From positions 124,001 through 188,000 of the forward strand of contig JAIXWD010000006.1 in the NCBI GenBank assembly GCA_027482225.1: 64,000 nt of DNA, written 5' to 3'. The notes under the pieces are model-generated. The model made no database searches. It worked only from the letters and a program-made list of their open reading frames with translations, and had not been told where the DNA came from. Source of the stretch: Bacteroidota bacterium (GTDB lineage: Bacteria; Bacteroidota; Bacteroidia; UKL13-3). The position numbers and the translations under genes were made by a program. Every line of letters begins with the position of its first letter. Position 1 is the first letter of the stretch. Of this stretch, positions 56,477-64,000 are shown piece by piece.

Positions 56477-56626
56477 TATCGAGATGTGGTTCATTGAAGT
56501 AAAATGTGGTTTTGGGAAATACTTATACGGGGTTGAAATTTATTTCACACATCTAAACTTACTATTTATATGTCAGAAAATGCTATTTATTGCATTGATA
56601 TATCGAAGGAGGATAAGAGGTGGATG

Positions 56627-57346
56627 TTAACTCTCCCTTACCAAATTCAATACCTCTTCATAATACTCCCAAAGTTTTGGGTTGATAATGAAGTTTTCGG
56701 GATGAAAAAGTACCGCTATATCTCGTTTTTGAGATTTTGCTTCTTGTAAAGTTTGTTTGAATTGATCGAACACCAAATTAGGTGATTCGAAGAAAAAAAT
56801 ATTATCAAAAAGTATGGTAGGAACAGCAGATACGTTTGTGGTATTTTGAATTTGCTGAGGAAGCGTAATTGCTCTTGAAGTTCCTTTACTGAAATCAATT
56901 TTTATGCCTGCATGTTGTAATTCCTGGTAAAGTGTATCGGGGTTAAAATTTAAGTAATGACTTCTATGGTATTTAATCTGTTTATCTAAAATATTCGATA
57001 ATCGATTACACTGTTCAAGAATAGGAGCGGAAGATACACTGTGTAATCCTATTTCTACTTCAGCAGTTTTGAGCAAAGTTAATGCAGATGTGTATGTAGA
57101 AGATGTTGTATGGTAACGTAATCCCTTTCTGAAAAATGTATGCTGATTACTTGCACCAATTAGCCAAATTGAATCAGAATGATGGTTTTGGTTAAATTGA
57201 AGAAGGCGTTCTATACCTTGTAAAAATAATTTGGGGTTGAATAGGAGTGAAGGCTGAATCCATTTTTTACCATGGGTAACAGTTTTAATAACCGAGTATG
57301 GATGCATCGGATTAAGCCAGTCTATATCGTGGGTGATGTATATCAA
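56627..57346 (-). CDS. Polysaccharide deacetylase-like protein (NodB-type fold)
   Basis: This 239-residue protein starts IYITHDIDWLNPMHPYS, where HDID is the Asp-Asp metal/catalytic motif of divergent polysaccharide deacetylases. VEIGLHSVSSAP and YHRSHYLNF carry the metal-binding His residues, and VLFHPENF is the C-terminal His motif. It may deacetylate a surface polysaccharide or act on a lipid-linked sugar. The only start codon before the conserved motif is a TTG at 57346. It is separated from the rest of the cluster by the repeat array. Confidence 0.72.
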   Translation of the reverse strand: MIYITHDIDWLNPMHPYSVIKTVTHGKKWIQPSLLFNPKLFLQGIERLLQFNQNHHSDSIWLIGASNQHTFFRKGLRYHTTSSTYTSALTLLKTAEVEIGLHSVSSAPILEQCNRLSNILDKQIKYHRSHYLNFNPDTLYQELQHAGIKIDFSKGTSRAITLPQQIQNTTNVSAVPTILFDNIFFFESPNLVFDQFKQTLQEAKSQKRDIAVLFHPENFIINPKLWEYYEEVLNLVRES

Positions 57347-57727
57347 AAGGATAAAAAAGTTAGAATTAACTCAAAGGTAGGAAATAATACTAGAAGTAAG
57401 AAGTTGGAAGGTGAAGAGTTGAACTTCGGAGTATCAGCCACTTCGAGTAATTACTGCAATGATTATGCGTTGGGGTAATTGTATAGAGAATGGCGGTTGT
57501 TTAAGTTTAACCACAGGGGCACAGAGACACAGAGGTGGGGAAAGCCTCCGGCACGACTAGTAATGAAACGCAGAGTCGCAGAGGTCACAGAGGAAATGTC
57601 TTCGACATTTTTGTCTTCACCACAGGGGCACAGATACACAAAGGTTGGGGATGCCTTTGGCATGGGAGGTTAACCACAGCGACTAAATAGAAAAAAATCA
57701 TCACCTGGTTAACCAAACAATCAATAA
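57347..57727. other. 381-bp intergenic region dominated by the repeat array
   Basis: Both flanking genes read on the minus strand. Apart from the repeat array at 57509-57675 I see no gene. ORFs on both strands here are products of the repeats. Confidence 0.5.
57509..57675. repeat. Tandem CACAG-type repeats, each followed by a small hairpin
   Basis: Three units spaced about 52-57 bp apart have an arm of CACAG/GCAGAG strings and then a short stem-loop. Hairpins are GCC-TCC-GGC (57544-57552), AAATGTC-TTC-GACATTT (57594-57610) and ATGCC-TTT-GGCAT (57651-57663). Stems differ while pairing is kept, and loops are all three pyrimidines. A fourth partial arm (AACCACAGCGAC) lies at 57672. The whole segment is much more GC-rich than its surroundings. 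Confidence 0.6.
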
Positions 57728-58750
57728 CTATGCTTTCAACTGATAAATACGTTCAATAATATCTACTACTTTCAAGCCTTCTAATGCGTTGGTGGTAATG
57801 GCACTTCTTCCTTTTAATACATTCACTACATTTTCTATAATATAATGATGATTGGCTGCGCTGCCTTTATATGGTCCATAATCGTTGGGCGGGTTTGTAG
57901 GCCGTAATTCAGGCATGGTATAATCTTTAATGTGGCAATATTCAACCTTGTCCATGTATTGACCACCTACTTTAATGGTACCATTTTCACTAATAATGGT
58001 CATACTGCTTTCCAAGTTTTTATCCCAAACGGAAGTAGAATAATTTAAAGAACCCATGCCTCCGTTTAAAAATTTAAACGTAACAAAACCAGAGTCTTCA
58101 AAGTCGGTTAAATGCTCATGATTAAAGTCTGCAAAATTTGCTTTTATATCGGTAATATCACCAAATACCCAATACATTAAATCAATAAAATGACTAAACT
58201 GCGTATATAAAGTTCCACCATCCAAATCCTTTTTGCCATGCCATCCTTCTTTTTTATAGTAACGGTCATCACGGTTCCAATAACAGTTAACCTGAACCAT
58301 AAACGTTTTACCTAATAAGCCTGAGGTAACCATTTCTTTTAACCACTCGCTTGGTGGCGAGTACCTGTTTTGCATTACACAAAACACATGTTTAGAATGG
58401 TGCAGGGCTTTGTAAATAACCTCTTCACAGGCTTGCTTAGATAGTCCCATTGGTTTTTCTATCACCACATGCATGCCTGCAGTTAAACAATGTTTTGCTT
58501 GGTCAGCATGTAAACCATTAGGCGTGGCAATATTTACAACATCAGCTTTTAATCCTGATTCTAAAAAACTTTCTACACTATCAAAAAAAGGAACACCCGG
58601 ATATAGGTTGTTTAATTCTGTTTGTTTGTTGGTATCTGTATCTATTAAAGCTACAAGTTGTGCTTCTGGGTTGCGTTTTACCATTTCCGCATGGCGTTTA
58701 CCAATATGACCGCAACCGGCAACTACAAATTTTATAGGTGATGGACTCAT
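57728..58750 (-). CDS. Gfo/Idh/MocA-family NAD-dependent sugar oxidoreductase (WlbA-like)
   Basis: The 340-residue protein has a Rossmann start (VVAGCGHIGKRHAEMV), the family EKP motif (VVIEKPMGLSKQACEEV) and a C-terminal substrate domain with GGTLYTQFSHFIDLMYWVFG. WlbA/WbpB relatives oxidise the 3-position of UDP-GlcNAcA, and the polysaccharide setting fits this. The partner aminotransferase and acetyltransferase would be needed; an acetyltransferase is the next gene upstream (9-bp gap). The exact sugar is inferred. Confidence 0.85.
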   Translation of the reverse strand: MSPSPIKFVVAGCGHIGKRHAEMVKRNPEAQLVALIDTDTNKQTELNNLYPGVPFFDSVESFLESGLKADVVNIATPNGLHADQAKHCLTAGMHVVIEKPMGLSKQACEEVIYKALHHSKHVFCVMQNRYSPPSEWLKEMVTSGLLGKTFMVQVNCYWNRDDRYYKKEGWHGKKDLDGGTLYTQFSHFIDLMYWVFGDITDIKANFADFNHEHLTDFEDSGFVTFKFLNGGMGSLNYSTSVWDKNLESSMTIISENGTIKVGGQYMDKVEYCHIKDYTMPELRPTNPPNDYGPYKGSAANHHYIIENVVNVLKGRSAITTNALEGLKVVDIIERIYQLKA

Positions 58751-58759
58751 TTTTTTGTT

Positions 58760-59401
58760 TTAGATTAAATCTTTGGTCATAATGAAAGAGGTTTCATTTT
58801 CATCAATTATTTTATAACCATTTTTAGTATACGATTTTATAGCGTTTTGATTTTGTTTGCGTACAGATAAGGATAATCTTTTAGCATTCATTTCATTGGC
58901 TTTTTCCTCAAATTCTTGCTGCAATAAAGTACCTAATCCTTTTTGTTGCAAATTAGGTATTACGCCAATTACAACAAGGCCTGCAGTTAATGGTAAATTT
59001 TTTGGTTTTGGGCTTGTAAAAGCCATTGGCTGCTCTTTGAGCAAACCAACTTTTCGTAAAATGTTTTTAAATATAAAATGATACTTATTACGCACTTCAG
59101 GATGTAGTATAAGCCAAGGTTTACGTGCAAATGATCCTGCTGCTTGGTTAAATCCAAATTGGGTCATACCACTTCCCGAACCATAAGCATCTGATCCATC
59201 CATTATAAAACCACCACAATACCCAGTAACGATGCCATTTTCTTCTACATAAAACAAAAACTTATTAGGTGCGCTTAAATACCATTTTAACATCGAGGCC
59301 ACCACTTTTTCGCCAAGCAAAGACGTTACTGATTTTGGAAATGCAGCAATGTGGCACTTAGCTATTTTATTTAAGTCTTCTGATGTTGCGTATTGAATCA
59401 T
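58760..59401 (-). CDS. GNAT-family N-acetyltransferase
   Basis: This 213-residue protein has the GNAT fold: IQYATSEDLNKIAKCHIAAFP at the start, acetyl-CoA loop VIPNLQQKGLGTLLQQEFEEKA, and the terminal LSVRKQNQNAIKSYTKNGYKII. It probably acetylates an amino-sugar intermediate. The ATG at 59401 overlaps the stop of the glycosyltransferase by 4 bp (ATGA); the longer TTG start at 59422 is not supported. Confidence 0.85.
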   Translation of the reverse strand: MIQYATSEDLNKIAKCHIAAFPKSVTSLLGEKVVASMLKWYLSAPNKFLFYVEENGIVTGYCGGFIMDGSDAYGSGSGMTQFGFNQAAGSFARKPWLILHPEVRNKYHFIFKNILRKVGLLKEQPMAFTSPKPKNLPLTAGLVVIGVIPNLQQKGLGTLLQQEFEEKANEMNAKRLSLSVRKQNQNAIKSYTKNGYKIIDENETSFIMTKDLI

Positions 59402-60618
59402 AATTGTGTTATTCTGGTCCAAAATTGTACTGCTAGTTTTCTTCTATTAAAATGTGCTGCAACATATTGATGACCATTCTTACCTAATGTTTCACATAGT
59501 TCAGCGCTTTGATATAGTTGTTTTATTTTATCAACTAGTGAATTTGCATTTTCTGGTTCAAAATGTAAGGCACATTTCCCTTCTTCAACAAACAAATTTT
59601 TGGCCTCTCCATCAACACCAAGCAATACTGGCTTGCTAAAATACAGTGGTTCAAATATTTTAGATGGAATAGCACCTAAGAATAATTCGTTTTTTCTTAA
59701 TGGTGTAACATAACAATTACAAGCATCAATTACATCAGTCATCTCATTTCTTGGTACACTATTTATAAATATAATGTTAGTTAACTTTTTTTCTTTAGCT
59801 AAGTATATCAATTCGTATTTAACTGGGCCATCACCTACCATCATGAAAATAATATTCTTATCTGATTTAATTTGATTTGCCGCTTCTATTATTATTTCTA
59901 ATCCTTGAGCATGACCAATAATACCAGCATATGCAATTATAAATACATTCTCCGGAATGTGATGTTTAAGTCTGAATGCTCTACCATTTCCAATTTTACT
60001 AAATTGCTTGGTATCTATTCCATTTCTTATTAAGTGTGTAGGAATATCAGGAAAGCGTTGGTTAATATTAGAAATAATTCCTTGAGTTTGCCCACTAATC
60101 AGATTCGATTTTTTATAAATCAAAGCTTCTAATCGATACGATATACCTAATAAAAATTTATTATTAATGATGTTTAGTTTCTCAGCACTTTCTGGCCACA
60201 AATCACTTACATTAAAAACAAGTTTACTTCCTTTGAATAGTTTTAATAGTAATGCCGATATGCCAAGGAATAGGGGAGGCGACTCGCAAATAATTACGTC
60301 ATGTTTTTCAACTTTAATTAGTCCAATAAATAATGAAGTAAATACAAACGAAAAGTAATTAAGTAATCTAGAAATTACACCTTTACTTTTACTTACATAT
60401 ATCCAACTGCGGTGTATCGTAATTGGACCATCTTTTTCCTTAAAATACCACTTGCCTTTGTATCCCTCGTAAATTTCTGTTTTTGGGTAATTAGGCATTG
60501 CCGTAAGTATATTCACTTCTGCTCCAAATTCAGATAAATAGTTAGCTAAGGAGTGAAGTCTATTTTGAGGCGCACCAGTTTCAGGTGGAAAATATTGTGT
60601 TAGAAATAAAACCTTCAA
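59398..60618 (-). CDS. WbuB-like glycosyltransferase (GT4)
   Basis: The 406-residue protein starts KVLFLTQYFPPETGAPQNRL, typical of WbuB, followed by the GT-B two-domain fold. FIIAYAGIIGHAQGLEIIIEAA begins the second Rossmann domain and EGKCALHFEPENANSLVDKI is the nucleotide-sugar binding EX7E-like region. WbuB transfers an N-acetylfucosamine or similar amino sugar in O-antigen synthesis. The start is a TTG 5 bp after the wecB stop. No ATG is available before the conserved N-terminus. Confidence 0.88.
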   Translation of the reverse strand: MKVLFLTQYFPPETGAPQNRLHSLANYLSEFGAEVNILTAMPNYPKTEIYEGYKGKWYFKEKDGPITIHRSWIYVSKSKGVISRLLNYFSFVFTSLFIGLIKVEKHDVIICESPPLFLGISALLLKLFKGSKLVFNVSDLWPESAEKLNIINNKFLLGISYRLEALIYKKSNLISGQTQGIISNINQRFPDIPTHLIRNGIDTKQFSKIGNGRAFRLKHHIPENVFIIAYAGIIGHAQGLEIIIEAANQIKSDKNIIFMMVGDGPVKYELIYLAKEKKLTNIIFINSVPRNEMTDVIDACNCYVTPLRKNELFLGAIPSKIFEPLYFSKPVLLGVDGEAKNLFVEEGKCALHFEPENANSLVDKIKQLYQSAELCETLGKNGHQYVAAHFNRRKLAVQFWTRITQL

Positions 60619-60623
60619 GTTGT

Positions 60624-61715
60624 TTATTTTAATGAACTTTTATTTTCCAATAATGCGATACAAATATTTTGGCTCGCATTTCCATTTCCATATAAATTTA
60701 TTTTTATAGGGAATGAAGCTGTTAGAGCTTTTTTTGCCAACTGAATTATTTTTTCAGTATTTGTACCTCCAATTGAATTATAACCGTTTTCAATTAGCTC
60801 CACCCATTCTGTTTGTTCTCTTGTTGTTACACAAAACTTATTAAAAAAGTAAGCCTCTTTTTGAAGTCCACCGCTATCTGTAATTACCAAAGAACAGTTT
60901 TTGAGCAACACAATCATGTCGAAATAACCCAAGGGTTCGACTATTGTGAAATTAGCTTTTAATTCGTGCTGCTGTAATAGTTTTTTGGTTCTTGGATGCA
61001 ATGGTACAACCACAGGATTAATCTCGTGAAGTAAATTTAATGCATCAATTATCCCTTTTAAATTTATCGGATTATCGGTGTTTTCTGCTCTATGAATTGT
61101 TGAAAGAATATAAGATTTACCAATTAGATTAAGTTGTTTTAAGATTGTTGATTTTTTTGATGCCTTTTCTCCATAGAATATTGCAGCGTCTTCCATTACA
61201 TCCCCTGTTTTAATTATTTGACAAGGCAAGTTTTTATAACCTTCATTTTTCAAATTATTAACTGCAGTATCTGTTGGGCAAAACAACCAATCACTAATCC
61301 TATCAGTTAAAATACGATTTATTTCTTCTGGCATTTTCATGTTAAAGCTGCGTAATCCAGCTTCAACATGTGCCACTTTAATATCTAGTTTTTTAGCAGC
61401 TAAAGCCCCTGCAATTGTACTGTTAGTATCACCATAAACTAATACTAAATCTGGCTTTTCTTGAAGCATTACCACTTCTAATTTTTCCATCATTTGGCCT
61501 GTCATAGCACCGTGTGAAAGGCCATTGATATTAAGGTTGTAATGTGGCTTGGGAATTTCCATCTCTTCAAAAAAGATATCGCTCATGTTTGCATCAAAAT
61601 GTTGCCCAGTGTGTACTATAATTTCATTAAGTTGTGTATGTTTTTTTATTTCTCTAGATAGTGCTGCCGCCTTAATAAATTGTGGACGGGCTCCAATTAT
61701 GGTTAAGATTTTCAT
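60624..61715 (-). CDS. wecB: UDP-N-acetylglucosamine 2-epimerase (non-hydrolysing)
   Basis: WecB converts UDP-GlcNAc to UDP-ManNAc for surface polymers. The 363-residue length is normal. Motifs in order are IGARPQFIKAAAL, IVHTGQHFDANMSD, VYGDTNSTIAGALAA, HVEAGLRSFNMKMPEEINR, LSTIHRAENTDN and VITDSGGLQKEAYFFNKFCV. It starts 2 bp after the ligase stop and is in the same tightly packed operon. Confidence 0.94.
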   Translation of the reverse strand: MKILTIIGARPQFIKAAALSREIKKHTQLNEIIVHTGQHFDANMSDIFFEEMEIPKPHYNLNINGLSHGAMTGQMMEKLEVVMLQEKPDLVLVYGDTNSTIAGALAAKKLDIKVAHVEAGLRSFNMKMPEEINRILTDRISDWLFCPTDTAVNNLKNEGYKNLPCQIIKTGDVMEDAAIFYGEKASKKSTILKQLNLIGKSYILSTIHRAENTDNPINLKGIIDALNLLHEINPVVVPLHPRTKKLLQQHELKANFTIVEPLGYFDMIVLLKNCSLVITDSGGLQKEAYFFNKFCVTTREQTEWVELIENGYNSIGGTNTEKIIQLAKKALTASFPIKINLYGNGNASQNICIALLENKSSLK

Positions 61716-61717
61716 TG

Positions 61718-63166
61718 TTATTTCACATGGGATATTACTGCTTGGAACTTGCCGTTATTGTTTCGTGGAATTGACTCTACTTTATTTATATTCAGCTCGA
61801 TTTTTCCAAGTTGAGATTTCATTCTTTGTCCAATTAAATCAATTTCTTCTAATGATAATTGCTTACTTGTAACTAGCTTAATTTCGAATTGACTAAAAGT
61901 ATGTTGTATAATTTGACCTTCTATAATTTTAGGAATATTAATAAATATACCGTGGAATCTTACCATTTGTCTACCATCTTGACCAACAACTGTATCTTCT
62001 ACTCTTCCTATTATTTCATCAATAATTGGCATGTTTCTTTTACATTCACAAGATTGTATTAGACTTAACCTTGCCATGTCACCAATTCGATATCTAATTA
62101 GAGGTTGATCATAGTTTAAAAATCCTGTACAAACCATTTCGCCTATTTCCCCTAAATCTGCATTAGTACCATCTTCTTTAATTAACTCGATGTGACCAAC
62201 ATCTTCACTAATGTGTAGTTTCCCATATTCACACTCGCTTATTAAACCACATGCTTCAACTCCGCTATAACTATCATAGGTTTTACATCCATAAACACGT
62301 TTAAATGTATTACGCATTTCCTCAGTTAGCTTTTCGCTACTTGTAATTACTGCTTTTAATTTTGGCGCTTTAAAGTTGTTATCCTCAATAAATCGTGCTA
62401 AAAAATAATTACTCATGGCATAGCCTGTCATGTAGTCTAATTCATATTTATTCATCGCTTCTATATAGTTAGAAGTATTTGCGGAATTTATATGATAAGC
62501 GGAAAAGTAGACCTGCTTTTCAAAATAATTATATCTATAAAATGGACCTTTACTTTCTCCTTCTAATACCACTCTTCTACCTCCAATTGTGCCTCTTGAG
62601 TTTTTTATTGATAGCCCCGCCCAATTTCTAATACGTGCTTCAAAGGCGGCACTCCATCTCTGATGCATGGCTGATGAAAATAGGATTTTGGTTGGAGTTC
62701 CTGTACTTCCACTACTTGAATAAAACTCACCACCTTTCTCTTTTTTAAATGATAAAAGTGTTTTTTCTCCAAGTTCTCTTAAAGTTGATTTTTCTAAAAA
62801 TGGAACCTCCTTTAATGTTTTTAAATCAATTTTATTAACATCAATATTGTTTTTTTTGAATAAAACCTTGTAATAGGGCACCTCCTTTTGTGCATGATTT
62901 AACAGTTTTTTTAGTTCTGAATTTTGATATTTTATCCAATCGTTTCTAGTAAAGTATTCTCTATTTATATATTGTTTATACTCATTTTTAAAAATACCTC
63001 CAAATCTTCTTTTTTTCCATTTATATCCATAAATACTTATACCTATATTTTGAATAAAGATAGGAGCATATTTATAAATTAAATTTGATAGCAGACCTGC
63101 CAAATTATTATAGGTGATTTTGTGTCCAAATATAATACATAAAATATTGTAGTACGAGTGACTCAT
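61718..63166 (-). CDS. CapK/PaaK-like adenylate-forming protein
   Basis: The protein has up to 482 residues from the ATG at 63166. It has the family N-terminus YGYKWKKRRFGGIF, the AMP-binding loop YSSSGSTGTPTKILFS, and YDSYSGVEACGLISECEYGKLH. YRIGDMARL and EDTVVGQDGRQMVRFHG follow. CapK-type members occur in capsule clusters, where their reaction is not established; it may activate or transfer an acyl or amino-acid group to the sugar. The 63166 start would overlap the upstream gene by 59 bp. A TTG at about 63103, just past its stop, is an alternative that keeps the whole family domain. Confidence 0.82.
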   Translation of the reverse strand: MSHSYYNILCIIFGHKITYNNLAGLLSNLIYKYAPIFIQNIGISIYGYKWKKRRFGGIFKNEYKQYINREYFTRNDWIKYQNSELKKLLNHAQKEVPYYKVLFKKNNIDVNKIDLKTLKEVPFLEKSTLRELGEKTLLSFKKEKGGEFYSSSGSTGTPTKILFSSAMHQRWSAAFEARIRNWAGLSIKNSRGTIGGRRVVLEGESKGPFYRYNYFEKQVYFSAYHINSANTSNYIEAMNKYELDYMTGYAMSNYFLARFIEDNNFKAPKLKAVITSSEKLTEEMRNTFKRVYGCKTYDSYSGVEACGLISECEYGKLHISEDVGHIELIKEDGTNADLGEIGEMVCTGFLNYDQPLIRYRIGDMARLSLIQSCECKRNMPIIDEIIGRVEDTVVGQDGRQMVRFHGIFINIPKIIEGQIIQHTFSQFEIKLVTSKQLSLEEIDLIGQRMKSQLGKIELNINKVESIPRNNNGKFQAVISHVK

Positions 63167-64000
63167 AATGGCTGCTCTCGCCATTATTTATAATTGCGAT
63201 GGCTGGTTTTAAATCCACCTTATCTAATATCTCGTGGTTAAACTTATGTGAATTCACAAAGCTGTTCCACAACTCACTCAAGTTTTCATTTTCTTTTATT
63301 TGTTTTATCCATGGAACCGACAAACCAATTTTTCTGAAACTAGTAATGTTTTCCGGTAAATGATGTTTCATTGTTTCAAATAAAATCTTTTTACCTTTTT
63401 TTCCTGCAGTAATCCAATTTGTATTTAGTGTGCCTATGCCCTCTATAATTCTATAGTCCTGAAATGGTTCTCTACACTCTATTCCTGCTGCCATGGTTGC
63501 GCTGTCATTTCGCTCGTTTAATGATTGCAAATAGGTATGTTGATCATAATATAATAACTGTTTTGTTGGGTTATTTGGAAATACCAACCTTGCTTCCTGC
63601 ATAATCCTTGATCTATAATCATTTGATATCCCCAAATAATTTATACCCAAATCATCAAAATCACTCTCGAAATAATTTGAGGCATTACACATTATCTTTT
63701 GATTTAATCCTCCTATTTTAAGGTATCGTTCTAATTTTTTTAATCTGTTACTTTTATATTTTTCAGGCGTAAGTTTTAATATATAATACATCTGATTTCT
63801 GAATTTAATATATCTAAATGTTTTATACCGAACATATCCTCCCATAATTTCATCTGCACCTTCTCCGCTTAAAAGTACTTTAACATGTTTTTTGGCATAT
63901 CTTGAAATTGCAAGAATTTGCGGATCGTTCATGTGTACTAAGGGCTCATCAAGGTGATGTATCGATTGAATAAGTGTATGGTATAGATCGTTGCCTTCTA
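63108..64000 (-). CDS. AsnB-type asparagine synthase/amidotransferase, 5' end cut by window
   Basis: The C-terminal 296 or so codons are visible, reading in frame from the window edge (EGNDLYHTLIQSIHHLDEPLVHMNDPQI) to the stop at 63108. KVLLSGEGADEIMGGY is the ATP-pyrophosphatase substrate loop, and NERNDSATMAAGIECREPFQDYRII is the conserved synthetase segment. The Gln-amidotransferase half lies outside the window. In polysaccharide clusters such proteins amidate a uronic acid (WbpS-like). That is more likely here than free asparagine synthesis. Confidence 0.85.
   Translation of the reverse strand, partial: EGNDLYHTLIQSIHHLDEPLVHMNDPQILAISRYAKKHVKVLLSGEGADEIMGGYVRYKTFRYIKFRNQMYYILKLTPEKYKSNRLKKLERYLKIGGLNQKIMCNASNYFESDFDDLGINYLGISNDYRSRIMQEARLVFPNNPTKQLLYYDQHTYLQSLNERNDSATMAAGIECREPFQDYRIIEGIGTLNTNWITAGKKGKKILFETMKHHLPENITSFRKIGLSVPWIKQIKENENLSELWNSFVNSHKFNHEILDKVDLKPAIAIINNGESSHYESLVLQYFMYYIWTQNHL

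Larger units (their letters stand above)
56116..56626. other. 511-bp intergenic region rich in palindromes
   Basis: It lies between the sugar transporter start and the deacetylase-like stop. Short ORFs here run across the palindromes and have no protein-like features, so I call none. It looks like a site where small repeat elements have collected. Confidence 0.5.

Noticed and set aside
56145-56630. Plus-strand ORFs in the palindrome-rich gap
   Set aside because: They run through palindromic repeats, lack recognisable domains and have no promoter box.
57463-57673. ORFs of 64-66 codons on both strands
   Set aside because: Both are translations of the CACAG repeat array.
57509-57675. Short repeated units that might be a CRISPR array
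   Set aside because: The units are not identical, the spacing is uneven, each carries its own different hairpin, and no cas genes are in the window.

Overview
The window is a chromosomal segment of a low-GC member of the Bacteroidota. Three things in the sequence support this. A giant secreted protein ends in a type IX secretion (T9SS) sorting domain. A complete alternative complex III operon with the Bacteroidota TAT-variant ActB is present. Many genes are preceded by -7 boxes of the form TAnnTTTG (or TAnnTTCG), with essentially no Shine-Dalgarno sequences. The genus cannot be told from the sequence. The content suggests an aerobic, glycan-handling, exopolysaccharide-producing bacterium. I see no tRNA, rRNA, CRISPR array, insertion sequence or prophage.

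Layout. (1) 1-4225, minus strand: edge of a polysaccharide-utilisation locus, with a glycosidase fused to a probable outer-membrane beta-barrel and a truncated glycan-binding lipoprotein. (2) 4955-11068, minus: marR-adaptor-RND-TolC tripartite efflux operon, with a near-perfect MarR-type operator at 11093-11115 in the divergent region shared with mnmE. (3) 11213-17637: housekeeping and small genes (mnmE, a gene remnant, cvfB, a DUF3820 protein, a DUF6933-like fusion) and a LytS/LytR-type two-component operon preceded by a 66-codon ORF. (4) 17842-21738, plus: first exopolysaccharide block (aminotransferase, initiating sugar transferase, FlaA1/WbpM-type dehydratase). (5) 21986-30377, plus: actABCDEF, the quinol:electron-acceptor oxidoreductase replacing bc1, here not followed by oxidase genes. 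(6) 30450-38244: folB, glutaryl-CoA dehydrogenase-like gene, phosphohexomutase, rlmF, B12-type radical SAM protein, rluF-like gene, SPFH protein. (7) 38701-46500, minus: a 2599-residue surface or secreted protein of four beta-helix modules separated by CARDB-like domains. (8) 46691-56115: nfu-mrp Fe-S pair, DUF4403 lipoprotein, acyl-CoA dehydrogenase, trans-sulfuration PLP enzyme, typA, sugar MFS transporter. (9) 56116-64000, minus: palindromic and CACAG-type repeats, then a second polysaccharide block (deacetylase-like, Gfo/Idh oxidoreductase, GNAT, WbuB-type glycosyltransferase, wecB, CapK/PaaK-like ligase, asnB-type amidotransferase) that runs off the window.

How the genes work together. 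The two polysaccharide blocks together encode chain initiation, nucleotide-sugar modification (4,6-dehydration, amination, C2 epimerisation, oxidation, N-acetylation, amidation) and chain assembly typical of an amino-sugar-rich surface polymer. ActA-F feed quinol electrons to a periplasmic acceptor. The acyl-CoA dehydrogenases feed the quinone pool. Start codons were re-chosen in several places where the longest ORF begins at a TTG or GTG that lies inside a promoter box or upstream of the conserved N-terminus.
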